64,000 nucleotides of DNA from an uncultured Chloroflexota bacterium (GCA_902791025.1 CADATZ010000017.1:1-64000), one strand, 5' to 3'; shown: positions 24,672 through 33,712, counted from the first letter of the stretch. The notes: generated from the letters alone by a model not told the origin. Translations and numbers: made by a program.

Positions 24672-26351
24672 ATGGCAAATAAACGAAAAATCTTCATCTT
24701 TTTGTTATTATTCTGTATTCTGACAATTTTCAGCGCAGCACAAGCCGCCAAAGACAAGGTTGACATATACCTTTTCCGCGGAGAAGGCTGTTCCCACTGT
24801 GCACAGCTGGAGCCTTATCTGCTCTACCTGCAGGATGAAACCTACAAAGGCAAGATCAACCTGCATGAATACGAGATCTGGTACAACGAGGAAAATGCCA
24901 AACTTGCCAGTCAGTTCCTTGAGGCCTACGGCGAAACCGACAACGGCGTCCCGATGACGTTCATTGGCGTCCACTACATTTCCGGCTTTAATGACGGAAT
25001 GCAGACCGATTTCAAAGCCGCGATCGATGACGAACTGGCAAACGGTCCCACAGACCCGATGGATATCGTGAACGGGAAAATGACCCGCGGACGCATTCCA
25101 GCTGATGAAGTCGTGAATGTCTATTTCTTCCGCGGGGAAGGCTGTTCTCACTGCGCGGAGGAGGAGCCCTTCCTTCAGCATCTTATTGACGATGTTTACG
25201 GGCCGAAGCTTGTCGTCCATGAATACGAGGTCTGGTACAACGAAGAGAACGCAGCTTATGCCGAACAATTTGCTAAGGCTTATGGCGCGGAAATGACCGG
25301 CGTCCCGCTCACCTTTATCGGCACCCACTTCTATACCGGGTTCAACTCCAGCTATGAAGAGCTGTTCACCCAGGCGATCGAAGAAGAACTTGCCGCCGGG
25401 CCTATCAACCCGAAGGATATCGCCGATGGTGTTCTGACACTGGAACAGGTGAACGAAGCCCGAGAAGTAAAAAAAAATGATGTTCAAAACACCGTGATCA
25501 ATGTCCCGCTCATCGGGCAGGTCGATCTGAAAAACAAGGGGTTGCTCCTGACCACCACCATCATTGGTCTTGTGGACGGGGTCAACCCCTGTTCTTTATG
25601 GGTACTCACCATGCTGCTGGCAATGGTAATCCACACCGACTCCCGCAAAAAGACGCTGATAATTGGATTCGTCTATTTATTCATCACCGCCGCAATTTAT
25701 GCTCTCTTCATTCTCGGCGTTTTCTCTCTGCTGAGCTATGTGCGCTACCTGAAGTGGATCCAGATCATTGTTGCCATCATCACGCTGGTGCTGGGGCTCA
25801 TCAATCTCAAGGACTATTTCTTCTTCAAACAGGGCGTTTCTCTCACCATCGATGACGACAAGAAGCCAGAGCTTTACAAAAAGATGCGCAACGTCATCAA
25901 AAATTCCGATAACGTCTGGACGATGATCGGCGCGACGGTCGTACTCGCAGCAGGTGTTTCCCTCGTGGAGTTCTCCTGCACCGCGGCCTTCCCGGTGATC
26001 TGGTCCAATATTCTTGCCGCCCATGGCGTGTCAAAGCTGGAATTTGCCGCACATCTGCTGCTCTATATGCTGCTCTATCAACTGGATGAGCTGATCATTT
26101 TCCTTGTGGTCGTTGTCACCATGAAGTCAAAGAAGATGGAAGAAAAACACGGACAGATTCTCAAGCTCTTCAGCGGCTGCCTGATGGTTATCCTTTCCCT
26201 GGTGATGATCTTCAAGCCGGTCCTGATGAATGATCTGGGCTCGACACTCATCATCTTCGGCGGAGCAATGGCGATCACGCTGATCGTTCTGTTCATAACA
26301 ACAAAGATCCTTCCTAAACATGGGATCTATATCGGGCATATGAGGAAGTAG
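24672..26351 (+). CDS. Secreted double thioredoxin-like / DsbD-like membrane fusion
   Basis: The protein has 559 residues from ATG 24672 (GAGAG upstream). It has a signal peptide (IFIFLLLFCILTIFSAAQA), then two tandem glutaredoxin-like domains of about 125 residues, each with FRGEGCSHC, HEYE-WYNEENA and GVP-TFIG, about 60 percent alike. A membrane domain with about six TM segments follows, carrying a Cys in GLVDGVNPCSLWVL and another in SLVEFSCTAAFPVIW, the redox Cys pair of CcdA/DsbD-type transporters. This should move electrons from cytoplasmic thioredoxin across the membrane to its own outer domains. The doubling of the outer domain is unusual. Confidence 0.85.
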   Translation: MANKRKIFIFLLLFCILTIFSAAQAAKDKVDIYLFRGEGCSHCAQLEPYLLYLQDETYKGKINLHEYEIWYNEENAKLASQFLEAYGETDNGVPMTFIGVHYISGFNDGMQTDFKAAIDDELANGPTDPMDIVNGKMTRGRIPADEVVNVYFFRGEGCSHCAEEEPFLQHLIDDVYGPKLVVHEYEVWYNEENAAYAEQFAKAYGAEMTGVPLTFIGTHFYTGFNSSYEELFTQAIEEELAAGPINPKDIADGVLTLEQVNEAREVKKNDVQNTVINVPLIGQVDLKNKGLLLTTTIIGLVDGVNPCSLWVLTMLLAMVIHTDSRKKTLIIGFVYLFITAAIYALFILGVFSLLSYVRYLKWIQIIVAIITLVLGLINLKDYFFFKQGVSLTIDDDKKPELYKKMRNVIKNSDNVWTMIGATVVLAAGVSLVEFSCTAAFPVIWSNILAAHGVSKLEFAAHLLLYMLLYQLDELIIFLVVVVTMKSKKMEEKHGQILKLFSGCLMVILSLVMIFKPVLMNDLGSTLIIFGGAMAITLIVLFITTKILPKHGIYIGHMRK

Positions 26352-26501
26352 GAGTTAGGAGATAGGAGATAGGAGATAGAAGATAGAAGATAGACGTTGA
26401 GAGTGATTAGAGAGTAATTCTTACTTCTTCATTCTTCATTCTTCATTCTTCATTCTTCAATTATTCACCATTCACTATTCACTATTCACTATTCACTAAT
26501 T
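26345..26501. repeat. Composite heptamer arrays with a shared core
   Basis: In order: TAGGAGA/TAGAAGA units (about six), a core AGTGATTAGAGAGTAATTCT that is the inverse of the 23.3-kb core, about five TTCTTCA units, then about four ATTCACT units ending at the next start codon. Three different 7-mers stand at one locus. Confidence 0.9.
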
Positions 26502-27938
26502 ATGTCCTTTTCGAGTCTTGAATTTCTCTTCTTTTTCTTCCCGGCCGTCCTCGCTGTCAACTATATTCTGCCGGCGAGGATCCGAAATTACTGGCTGCTG
26601 GCAGCCAGTCTCTTTTTCTACGCCTGGGGAGAATCAACATTTTTTCTGCTCCTCGTTTCCTCCATTCTGGTAAATTACTCACTTGGGCTCTTACTGGAAA
26701 GGCTCGGCCGGTCCGGAAAGAAGCATGGTATCCGGAAAGGGATGTTCATCCTGCTCCTGCTGCTGAACTTCACGCCGCTGTTCCTTTTCAAATATCTCAA
26801 CGCCATCACAGGGGCGGTCCGGTCCGTGGTTCCCGCATGGCAGGGTGTGATCCCGCAGACTTCTTTTATCCTGCCTCTGGCAATTTCCTTTTACACCTTC
26901 CAGTCAATCAGCTACATCATCGATATTTACCGCGGCATGCCGGCGGAAAAGAATCCCTTCAAGTATGCACTATTTATCTGCTTCTTTCCCCAACTGCTGC
27001 AGGGACCTATCCTGCGCTATGGGGACTTCCGCCCGCAGCTGGAAGGGCGAAAGATCAGTGCGGATGGGTTTTCGGAAGGGATCCTGCGCTTCCTGACCGG
27101 GTTCAATCAGAAGATGCTGCTGGCGAACATTCTCTCAGAAGCGGCCAACGCGGCATTTGACGCAGCTGAGATCAGCGTGGCAATGGCATGGCTTGGGATG
27201 GCAGCCTATTCTCTGCAACTGTATTTTGACTTTGCCGGTTATTCAGATATGGCTGTTGGGTTGGGGAAGATGTTCGGCTTCAGTCTCGCCGAAAACTTTG
27301 ATTTTCCTTACGCTTCAGGGACCGTCACCGAGTTTTGGCGGCGCTGGCACATTACGTTGGGTGCCTGGTTCCGCGATTATCTGTATTTTCCGCTGGGCGG
27401 CTCCCGGGTGAAGTCAAAATTCCACATCGTGCTGAACCTGCTGATCGTCTGGCTGGCAACGGGTATCTGGCACGGTGCAGACCTGACCTTCATCCTCTGG
27501 GGGCTGCTGCATGGGGTTATCATCGTACTCGAGAAATTAACGAACCTGCCAAAGCGGCTTGAAACGAACCGAACAATCCGGCTTCTATACCATGGCGTGG
27601 TATTATTCATCGCCATGTTCGGCTGGATGCTCTTCCGCGCGGACGGTATGCCGCGGGCAATTCGCTATGCGGCGTCTTTATTCAAATTAGCCGGCAATCC
27701 CTGGCGGGACAGTTTGTTCAAGTTCAACTCACGTGAATACATCGTGACATTCTTCTTCGCCGTCATTGGCGCCTTTCCGCTCTGCCGGGAGCTCCGCCTC
27801 CGTCTCAGTGCCATGGGAAATTCCGCCGCCGCACAAGTCCGCCTTGTCTGGTACCTCGTCCAGCTGATTCTGGCAGTGATCAGCGTCTCCAGCCTCGTAA
27901 TGGGCAGCCACAATCCCTTCTGGTACACAAATTTCTGA
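26502..27938 (+). CDS. MBOAT-family O-acyltransferase (AlgI/DltB-like)
   Basis: This 478-residue polytopic membrane protein begins with the standard family start (SSLEFLFFFFPAVLAVNYILP) and has about ten TM segments. The family signature is present: FYTFQSISYIIDIYRG, FFPQLLQGPILRY, SLQLYFDFAGYSDMA, FWRRWHITLGAWFRDYLYFPLGG, and WHGADLTFILWGLLHG with the catalytic His. These proteins pass acyl, usually acetyl, groups across the membrane to polysaccharides. The usual SGNH/AlgX-like partner is not adjacent. No Shine-Dalgarno precedes the ATG; a heptamer array runs up to it. Confidence 0.92.
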   Translation: MSFSSLEFLFFFFPAVLAVNYILPARIRNYWLLAASLFFYAWGESTFFLLLVSSILVNYSLGLLLERLGRSGKKHGIRKGMFILLLLLNFTPLFLFKYLNAITGAVRSVVPAWQGVIPQTSFILPLAISFYTFQSISYIIDIYRGMPAEKNPFKYALFICFFPQLLQGPILRYGDFRPQLEGRKISADGFSEGILRFLTGFNQKMLLANILSEAANAAFDAAEISVAMAWLGMAAYSLQLYFDFAGYSDMAVGLGKMFGFSLAENFDFPYASGTVTEFWRRWHITLGAWFRDYLYFPLGGSRVKSKFHIVLNLLIVWLATGIWHGADLTFILWGLLHGVIIVLEKLTNLPKRLETNRTIRLLYHGVVLFIAMFGWMLFRADGMPRAIRYAASLFKLAGNPWRDSLFKFNSREYIVTFFFAVIGAFPLCRELRLRLSAMGNSAAAQVRLVWYLVQLILAVISVSSLVMGSHNPFWYTNF

Positions 27939-28001
27939 GAAAATCACGTGATTGTAACCTTATAAGCGCCACTGACAGAGAACCAGGTATGCTTTGGTAA
28001 G

Positions 28002-28030
28002 AAAAAAGGCCGCATTGATACGGCCTCTTT
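28002..28030. terminator. Bidirectional terminator
   Basis: GGCCG, loop CATTGATA, CGGCC, with an A-run on the left and TCTTTT on the right. It lies between the converging MBOAT gene and the ABC operon. Confidence 0.75.
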
Positions 28031-28062
28031 TCCTATTTCATTTCAATTATTCAATTACATGA

Positions 28063-28131
28063 ACGGGACACGAGTACTGTTTTGATTTGTCAGATACGCA
28101 GCAACATCAAAGTTGTCTGAATGTGTCCCGT
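28063..28131. repeat. Palindrome with ACGGGACAC / GTGTCCCGT ends
   Basis: Nine-base perfect inverted ends about 50 bases apart, with a further partly paired interior (CAGATACGCAGCAACATC region). It is similar in build to the dispersed palindromes but has a different sequence. Confidence 0.6.
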
Positions 28132-28141
28132 ATTGTTTAGA

Positions 28142-28600
28142 TCAAATATCTCCAAGAGCGAATTCATCGGTTACAATTTCTTCTTCAGCCGGGCTGGATT
28201 CAACCGCCATGGAGACGAACTCACTCAGGTAAACGCTTTCCGGAGCGCCTGCCAGCAGGGCGGGCATATTCAGAACAATGCCGTCCATGTTATAAGGCAG
28301 CTTCACTGTAAGCTCATGCGAGACTGCTTCTGCACCCTTTTCCGGGGTAACTTCTACAGTGCATTTAAAATTCTGACCGATCCAGGTGGCCATGCCGCGG
28401 TCGCCGTCACTCAGACGGGCAACCCGTTCACCATTGACAAAAATCGCGGTGCGATATCCGGGTGTCAGGGTCTCGCCGTTATACTCGATGGCTTTTGCAT
28501 CGAAGTACACAGTGTGGCCTCGTCCGATGATGAACATACAGGCGGCGATACCTAGGATCACAACAACAGTACAGATTTTCGCGATCAAACTTTTTTTCAT
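28142..28600 (-). CDS. Single-TM protein of the ABC operon (DUF6672-like)
   Basis: This 152-residue protein has an N-terminal TM/signal anchor (ICTVVVILGIAACMFIIG). A compact beta-rich outer domain follows (VYFDAKAIEYNGETLTP, YRTAIFVNGERVARLSDGDRG, TVEVTPEKGAEAVSHELTVKLPY). The start overlaps the stop of the upstream permease by four bases, so it belongs to the transporter operon as its last gene. It resembles the small DUF6672-type proteins found with such transporters; I am only moderately sure of the name. It may be an accessory part of the transporter. Confidence 0.7.
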   Translation of the reverse strand: MKKSLIAKICTVVVILGIAACMFIIGRGHTVYFDAKAIEYNGETLTPGYRTAIFVNGERVARLSDGDRGMATWIGQNFKCTVEVTPEKGAEAVSHELTVKLPYNMDGIVLNMPALLAGAPESVYLSEFVSMAVESSPAEEEIVTDEFALGDI

Positions 28601-29700
28601 TTTGCTGCCTCCTCTGCTTTCTGGTCCAGCTCAAGCTGACGGGCTGCGTTGCTTTTCTGATTGCGTTTCTTGGTCTCATACATGATCAGTGCGACCGTAA
28701 TGACCGCGTAGGAAACAAACACGCGGAAGTATTCACCGATCATGGAGTCACCGGTGATGACCGCACCGGCTTTCGGGGCGACGATGAACATCAGGTGGAA
28801 CAAAATCACACCGAGGAACACATTGCCAATGGAGGCCTTGTCAACCGAAGCACCGCCGACCAGCAGTGCCGCGATACAGAACATACCGATTTGGGAATGC
28901 GCACTGTATGTGGAGATATTGCCCATATTCTGCAGGTAGATCACCATACCGAAACCAGCAAGCACTGTGGAGATGATGATGGAAAGAATGCGGGTCCGTT
29001 CAACCGCGATACCGGCGGAGCGGGCAACTTCCATATCCTGACCGACCGCGCGCATGTCCTGTCCCAGTTTTGTCCGGCGGAACCAGACAATGATGAGACA
29101 CATAATGGCGATGATGACCAATGTCAAAACCGGGATCTTCACACCCTGAATACGGATCGCCCAGGCATTATCCAACACCTGACGCATATTCAGCAAAGAA
29201 ACAGTGTTGCGGATACCGTAACCGCGCGGCAGCTTGATGGTGGAGTGCTTGATCGGGATGATCGGGCCCATCATATACAGCACGACAAGCTGATAGCAGC
29301 CATTGATAAAATAGCTGATGATGTAACTGGTGACCATTTCACGACCCTTCGCCCGGTTCAGGATTGTACCGCAAAGCCAGCCAAGCAAAACCGAAATCGG
29401 GATGGAAACGATCATCGCCAAAACGACACCCGGGATGCCCCAGATCTGCCAGTCAGCCACAAAAATCAATGCGATTTCCGCAGCCATGGCACCCAGCGTC
29501 ATACCGAAGTTCAAGCCCATACCGGCCATGATCGGGATCAGCAGGGAAAGGATCAGGAAGGCGTTGCGCCCCAAACGGGTGATGATCTCGTTGATCAGGT
29601 ACGCCGGAGAAAAACCGGAAAGCGGGATACAAATCGCGCAGATGATGATGAACATGATCGGCACGGAGTTGTCACGAACAAAATTGCCAAGCTTCTTCAT
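28597..29700 (-). CDS. ABC transporter permease 2 (RbsC/BPD_transp_2 type)
   Basis: This 367-residue inner-membrane permease has about nine TM segments and the cytoplasmic loop typical of sugar/nucleoside importers (MRAVGQDMEVARSAGIAVERTRILSIIIS, then LLVGGASVDKASIGNVFLGVI). It overlaps the first permease by four bases and the small TM protein by four bases. Together with the other permease it would form the heterodimeric channel. Its C-terminal tail is short and charged. Confidence 0.93.
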   Translation of the reverse strand: MKKLGNFVRDNSVPIMFIIICAICIPLSGFSPAYLINEIITRLGRNAFLILSLLIPIMAGMGLNFGMTLGAMAAEIALIFVADWQIWGIPGVVLAMIVSIPISVLLGWLCGTILNRAKGREMVTSYIISYFINGCYQLVVLYMMGPIIPIKHSTIKLPRGYGIRNTVSLLNMRQVLDNAWAIRIQGVKIPVLTLVIIAIMCLIIVWFRRTKLGQDMRAVGQDMEVARSAGIAVERTRILSIIISTVLAGFGMVIYLQNMGNISTYSAHSQIGMFCIAALLVGGASVDKASIGNVFLGVILFHLMFIVAPKAGAVITGDSMIGEYFRVFVSYAVITVALIMYETKKRNQKSNAARQLELDQKAEEAAK

Positions 29701-30764
29701 TTCGTTGCCTCCGTCTTTCTTGTCAGAGCATACAGGATCATGCCGTTAGAGGCAATCACACGGATCACCTCACTCATATCCATATGGATCATGGAGTTCA
29801 TCACAGTCGGGGTCATGGTTACGATCCCCTGGAAGAGGAAAGTACCGATGATCACGTTAGTGATGGAAGCTTTATTAACCGAAGCACCGCCGATCAAAAT
29901 CGCGGAAACCGCCGGCAGCGCCATGTAAAACGGCGCCATGTAAAGTTGAACAAATCCGAAACCCTGTTCATAAACCAGAATACCGATGGCACCCAGCCAG
30001 GTGGACATTACCACAGAAAGCATACGGGTCTTATCAATATCGATCCCGGCTGCCTTCGCGAAGGTCGGGTTGGAGCCGACAGCGGTCATAGCGGTACCGG
30101 TCTTGGTGTGCAGGAATGCCCACATCAAAAAGGCAAAGAGGGCAAAGAACAGCAGCGTCCCGGTTGGGATGGAAAGCTTGCCAATGTTGATCTGGAGAAT
30201 GTTTGCCAGAGCTTTGTCATAGTAACCTTCCAGAGAAATCGTAGTACGCAAACCCTTCCCGGCAAGACCCCAGACCATGTTGGGACTGTGATAAGGCAGC
30301 AGCAGCCACATCATACACATGAAGGAGACCGAGCTGAAACCGACATAGGTCGCGATCATCATTTCACCGCCCTTGATCTTATTCAGCAGTGCACCATAAG
30401 CAAGGCCGAAAAGAATCGCGAAAGGAGTAGCAATTACGATAGCCATGATAAAGCTGAAGAAGCCATGGAAGCCCCACTCAATTGAAAGGGTGGCTCCCAA
30501 CAGGCCGGATATGATCCCCAGCGGCAGACCGAAGTTCAAGCCGCACCCGGAGTGGATCATCGGCACCATAGCAAGGACCATGATCGCGTTCCAGCTGAAA
30601 CGGTTGATCGTGTTCGTGATCTGCGTCCAGAAATCTGCACCCACAAACGGCGCAGCAATAAATAACACAAGCAGGAAGGCGGCAATGATCAGACGAGGCA
30701 GACCGAAGCTGTTCACCATCCCTTTTAGCTTGTCCATGAAAGTAGTGGTTTTTGTTTCTTCCAT
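29697..30764 (-). CDS. ABC transporter permease 1 (RbsC/BPD_transp_2 type)
   Basis: This 355-residue permease is homologous to its neighbour: MIHSGCGLNFGLPLGIISGLLGATLSIEWG matches MAGMGLNFGMTLGAMAAEIALIF in the other. The coupling loop AVGSNPTFAKAAGIDIDKTRMLSVVMSTWLG and the ILIGGASVNKASITNVIIG motif are present. It starts seven bases after the ATPase gene stop. The pair arose by duplication. The substrate is not readable from sequence. Confidence 0.93.
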   Translation of the reverse strand: MEETKTTTFMDKLKGMVNSFGLPRLIIAAFLLVLFIAAPFVGADFWTQITNTINRFSWNAIMVLAMVPMIHSGCGLNFGLPLGIISGLLGATLSIEWGFHGFFSFIMAIVIATPFAILFGLAYGALLNKIKGGEMMIATYVGFSSVSFMCMMWLLLPYHSPNMVWGLAGKGLRTTISLEGYYDKALANILQINIGKLSIPTGTLLFFALFAFLMWAFLHTKTGTAMTAVGSNPTFAKAAGIDIDKTRMLSVVMSTWLGAIGILVYEQGFGFVQLYMAPFYMALPAVSAILIGGASVNKASITNVIIGTFLFQGIVTMTPTVMNSMIHMDMSEVIRVIASNGMILYALTRKTEATK

Positions 30765-30771
30765 ATCAGCC

Positions 30772-32370
30772 TCATTTCACCATACTGACCATCAGTTCAC
30801 CAAATTCCTCGGAAGTTGAACTCGCGGGCAGGATCCCGGCAATTTTACCGCCGGAGACGATCGCGATGCGGTCACAAGTCATGCGCAATTCTTCCAGTTC
30901 AGAGGAAATCATAACCACAGTCACGCCGGAATCGTGGTTGAATTTCCGCAGCGCTTCCAGCACCAGGGCTTTGGCGCCGACATCAATACCGCGGGTCGGT
31001 TCGGAGACAAACAGGAACTGCGGTTCCAGCGCGAAGGATTTTGCCAGGCAGATCTTCTGCTGGTTCCCGCCGGAAAGCTCGCGGGCTTTCTGCTGCGGAC
31101 CGGTGCATTTGATTTGCAGCAGGTCGATATAATATTCAGTGACTTCTTTGATAGCTGCTTCATCGCGCCAGCTTACCAGGCCACCCAGATATTTTTTCAG
31201 GAATTTATTCTTGATCTGCATTGCCGGAAAAGCGACGTTCCAGCCGAGAGATTCATCCAGCAGCAGACCGACGCCTCTGCGGTCTTCCGAAACAAATGCA
31301 AGCTCCGCGTCCAGACATTTCCGGGGCGAATTCAGCGGGATCTTCTTTCCCATAAAAGTCACTTCACCGCCGGCTTCATAAAGTCCCATGATGCCATTCG
31401 GGATACCAAGCTTCCCTTGTCCGGCAAGGCCGCCGATACCCAGAATTTCACCTTTACGAATGTCCAGATTGACGTTGCGGACAGTTTCACCGGGCATATC
31501 CACCCAAAGCTTGCGGATGGACATCACGATTTCTTTGTCCTTGCCATCCTCCACAGCTACCTTTTTAGCCGCTGCTGTGTTGTCAACGGAACGGCCGACC
31601 ATCCAGCGGGTCACTTCCGGAATCGTTGTTTCCTTTGCGGCAACATCCTGCACGACATGACCGTCACGCATCACAACAACACGGTCACAGACCTCCATGA
31701 TCTCATGCAGACGATGCGTGATGAAGATCACAGCGATACCGCGGGAGGCCATACCCTTAATGGAGTCCAGCAGTGCAACTGCCTCTTTTTCTGTCAGAAC
31801 CGCGGTCGGTTCATCCAGGATCAGCAGCTTGAGTTTATCGTTGCTGAGCTCGCGGGCAATTTCCGTAAACTGTTTGTGTCCCACCGGCATTTCCGAGATG
31901 ATCATTTTGTCATCGATCTTAACACCCATCTTGTCAATAGCGGCGCGGGCATCATTTGTGAGTTTCTTCCGGTTCAGAACGTTCATTCGTTCGCCGAAAA
32001 CTTCGGAAACAACGCTCTTTTTTGTCGGCTCCCGATTCAGCAGAATATTTTCAGCAGCTGAAAAACCGGGGATCAATGAAAATTCCTGATGGACCATACC
32101 GAGACCGGCTGCCAACGCGTCAAATGGCGAATTAAAAACGACCTTCTGCCCATTAAGCAGAACATCTCCGCCATAACCACCGGTATCCCGAATCTCGTCC
32201 ATACCAAAGAGAATTTTCATCAGGGTACTTTTCCCGGCACCGTTTTCACCGACAAGACCCAACACTTCCCCTTCATGCAGGGTCAGGTTGATGTCCATCA
32301 GCACCTGGTTGCCGAAAAAGTCTTTCTTGATGTTTTTCATCTCCAGTAACGGAGCTTTCTCATTATTCAT
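30772..32370 (-). CDS. ABC transporter ATPase, double-domain (RbsA/MglA type)
   Basis: This 532-residue protein has two fused ABC domains. The first has Walker A GLVGENGAGKST, signature ELSNDKLKLL and Walker B LLILDEPTAV. The second has the degenerate P-loop typical of the family (GIGGLAGQGKLGIPNG), LSGGNQQKICLAKSF and FVSEPTRGIDVGA. Such ATPases power uptake of sugars or nucleosides. The first-domain signature departs from LSGGQ (LSNDK), common in this subgroup. A terminator and a heptamer array separate it from the binding protein gene upstream, so less of it is probably made. Confidence 0.95.
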   Translation of the reverse strand: MNNEKAPLLEMKNIKKDFFGNQVLMDINLTLHEGEVLGLVGENGAGKSTLMKILFGMDEIRDTGGYGGDVLLNGQKVVFNSPFDALAAGLGMVHQEFSLIPGFSAAENILLNREPTKKSVVSEVFGERMNVLNRKKLTNDARAAIDKMGVKIDDKMIISEMPVGHKQFTEIARELSNDKLKLLILDEPTAVLTEKEAVALLDSIKGMASRGIAVIFITHRLHEIMEVCDRVVVMRDGHVVQDVAAKETTIPEVTRWMVGRSVDNTAAAKKVAVEDGKDKEIVMSIRKLWVDMPGETVRNVNLDIRKGEILGIGGLAGQGKLGIPNGIMGLYEAGGEVTFMGKKIPLNSPRKCLDAELAFVSEDRRGVGLLLDESLGWNVAFPAMQIKNKFLKKYLGGLVSWRDEAAIKEVTEYYIDLLQIKCTGPQQKARELSGGNQQKICLAKSFALEPQFLFVSEPTRGIDVGAKALVLEALRKFNHDSGVTVVMISSELEELRMTCDRIAIVSGGKIAGILPASSTSEEFGELMVSMVK

Positions 32371-32374
32371 AACA

Positions 32375-32470
32375 AATCCTTTAGGGTTTAGGGTTTAGGT
32401 TTTAGGGGTTAGAAAGGAGCTTCTATCGCAGATATTCACCTAACACCTAACACCTAACACCTAACACCTT
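32375..32470. repeat. Heptamer arrays (TTTAGGG / CACCTAA)
   Basis: About three units of TTTAGGG, a 35-base core (AAAGGAGCTTCTATCGCAGA part), then about five units of CACCTAA. The two arms are inverted to each other, as at 23.3 kb. Confidence 0.9.
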
Positions 32471-32481
32471 TGATATAAGGA

Positions 32482-32506
32482 AAGGGGAGCACGGGTGGCT
32501 CCCCTT
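32482..32506 (-). terminator. Attenuating terminator inside the ABC operon
   Basis: GGGGAGC, loop, GCTCCCC followed by TTTCCTT on the minus strand, between the binding-protein gene and the ATPase gene. It would let some polymerases stop after the abundant binding protein. Confidence 0.75.
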
Positions 32507-32530
32507 CTTTACGGCTAATTCAAAGAAAAA

Positions 32531-33712
32531 TTATTTCACAGTGAAATATTTTTCAGGAACTTCAATATCGGTGGAGCCCATATAGTAGCCCGGATCGCCC
32601 ATGATATAGGTATCCTGGTAGATCAGGAAGATGTTGTCGGACTTCACGCCGGTTTCAGCATTGGTGTACTGAGAACCGTTCCATTCAGCATCGGGGCTGA
32701 ATTCGCCATAAGCTTCAGCGATGTCATCGATTTCATCCAGTTCGGATTCACCATTGATGACGTTGATAGCGTGCTGGGCAAGGCCTGCGGAAACAGTGTA
32801 ACCATAGGAGTAGGCCCAGGTACCGAAGCGGCCAGCACCGCCCTTTTCAACGATAGCATCTTCAACGGTTTCCAGGATCAATTCGAAATCACCACCGGCG
32901 TCGGAGAAGTCCAGACCCAGAGCGCCCGGATAACCCATCAGCGGGCTCGGGAGGTCAGCTTCAACGAAGTAGCCGCCGTAGGCCAGCAGCTGCTTGATCA
33001 GCGGTTCGGTGTGGGCATCGTTGGTGCAGAAGAACGCGGAGTTCTTGCCGTACTTTTCGATCCATTCCGGGGCCTTTTCAAGGATGTAGGCCTGAGCACC
33101 GGCAACACCGACGTCAGTGGTCGGATCCGGAGCGGTTTCCAGAACGAAGGTCATACCGAATTCTTTGCAGGCTTCCTGCATGATGGCGACGCGGCGGGAC
33201 ATGGTTTCATAGCTCATGTGGCGCGGGAAGGAGATGTGGACGAAGGTGTCGGCACCGAGTTCGTGGGCGGTGCGGATCATCAGGTAACCACGGGCGACAA
33301 AGTCGTTGTTCACAACGAGGTCAGCAGCGGAACCGATTTCCGGCAGGTCTTCGTGGGATTCACCGGCGAAGCAGAGGATATCGGGGCGGCGTTCTTTGAT
33401 CTGACGGAAAGCTTCAGTGGTACCGGGAACAGCCTGGTTCACGATGATGGCTTTCATGAGCGGATCGTCAGCGAAGTTCACGATGGTCTGGATCGTGGTT
33501 TCGAGTTCTTCGGTGAAGTTGTCAGGGTAGATGGCGAGTTTGATCATATCTTCGCCATATTCGGCCTGAATGGCTTCAGCACCGCGGCGGTCGTCTTCAG
33601 ACTGGGAGACGGAACCGGTAACGATACCGATATGGAAATCTTCCGCGCTGACGGACAGCACGACAGACAGGCTGATGATTACACACAGGAGTAACAATAC
33701 AGCTTTCTTCAT
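32531..33712 (-). CDS. DUF3798-type substrate-binding protein
   Basis: The protein has 393 residues from ATG 33712 (GAGAGG upstream; longer in-frame starts lack one). The signal peptide is MKKAVLLLLCVIISLSVVLSVSA. The mature part has the periplasmic-binding-protein fold of DUF3798: FHIGIVTGSVSQSEDDRRGAEA, AIIVNQAVPGTTEAF, HISFPRHMSYETMSRRVAIM and AFFCTNDAHTEPLIKQLL. No lipobox is seen, which is odd if the cell has a single membrane. The ligand is unknown. It is the first gene of the uptake operon, with a strong promoter and a palindrome upstream. Confidence 0.88.
   Translation of the reverse strand: MKKAVLLLLCVIISLSVVLSVSAEDFHIGIVTGSVSQSEDDRRGAEAIQAEYGEDMIKLAIYPDNFTEELETTIQTIVNFADDPLMKAIIVNQAVPGTTEAFRQIKERRPDILCFAGESHEDLPEIGSAADLVVNNDFVARGYLMIRTAHELGADTFVHISFPRHMSYETMSRRVAIMQEACKEFGMTFVLETAPDPTTDVGVAGAQAYILEKAPEWIEKYGKNSAFFCTNDAHTEPLIKQLLAYGGYFVEADLPSPLMGYPGALGLDFSDAGGDFELILETVEDAIVEKGGAGRFGTWAYSYGYTVSAGLAQHAINVINGESELDEIDDIAEAYGEFSPDAEWNGSQYTNAETGVKSDNIFLIYQDTYIMGDPGYYMGSTDIEVPEKYFTVK

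Noticed and set aside
23301..26501. CRISPR array
   Set aside because: The repeats are contiguous 7-mers without spacers of regular length, and no cas gene is present in the window.
32771..33694. 307-residue plus-strand frame opposite the DUF3798 gene
   Set aside because: It is antisense to a gene with signal peptide, promoter and ribosome site, and its own translation is a Gly/Phe/Val-rich shadow.
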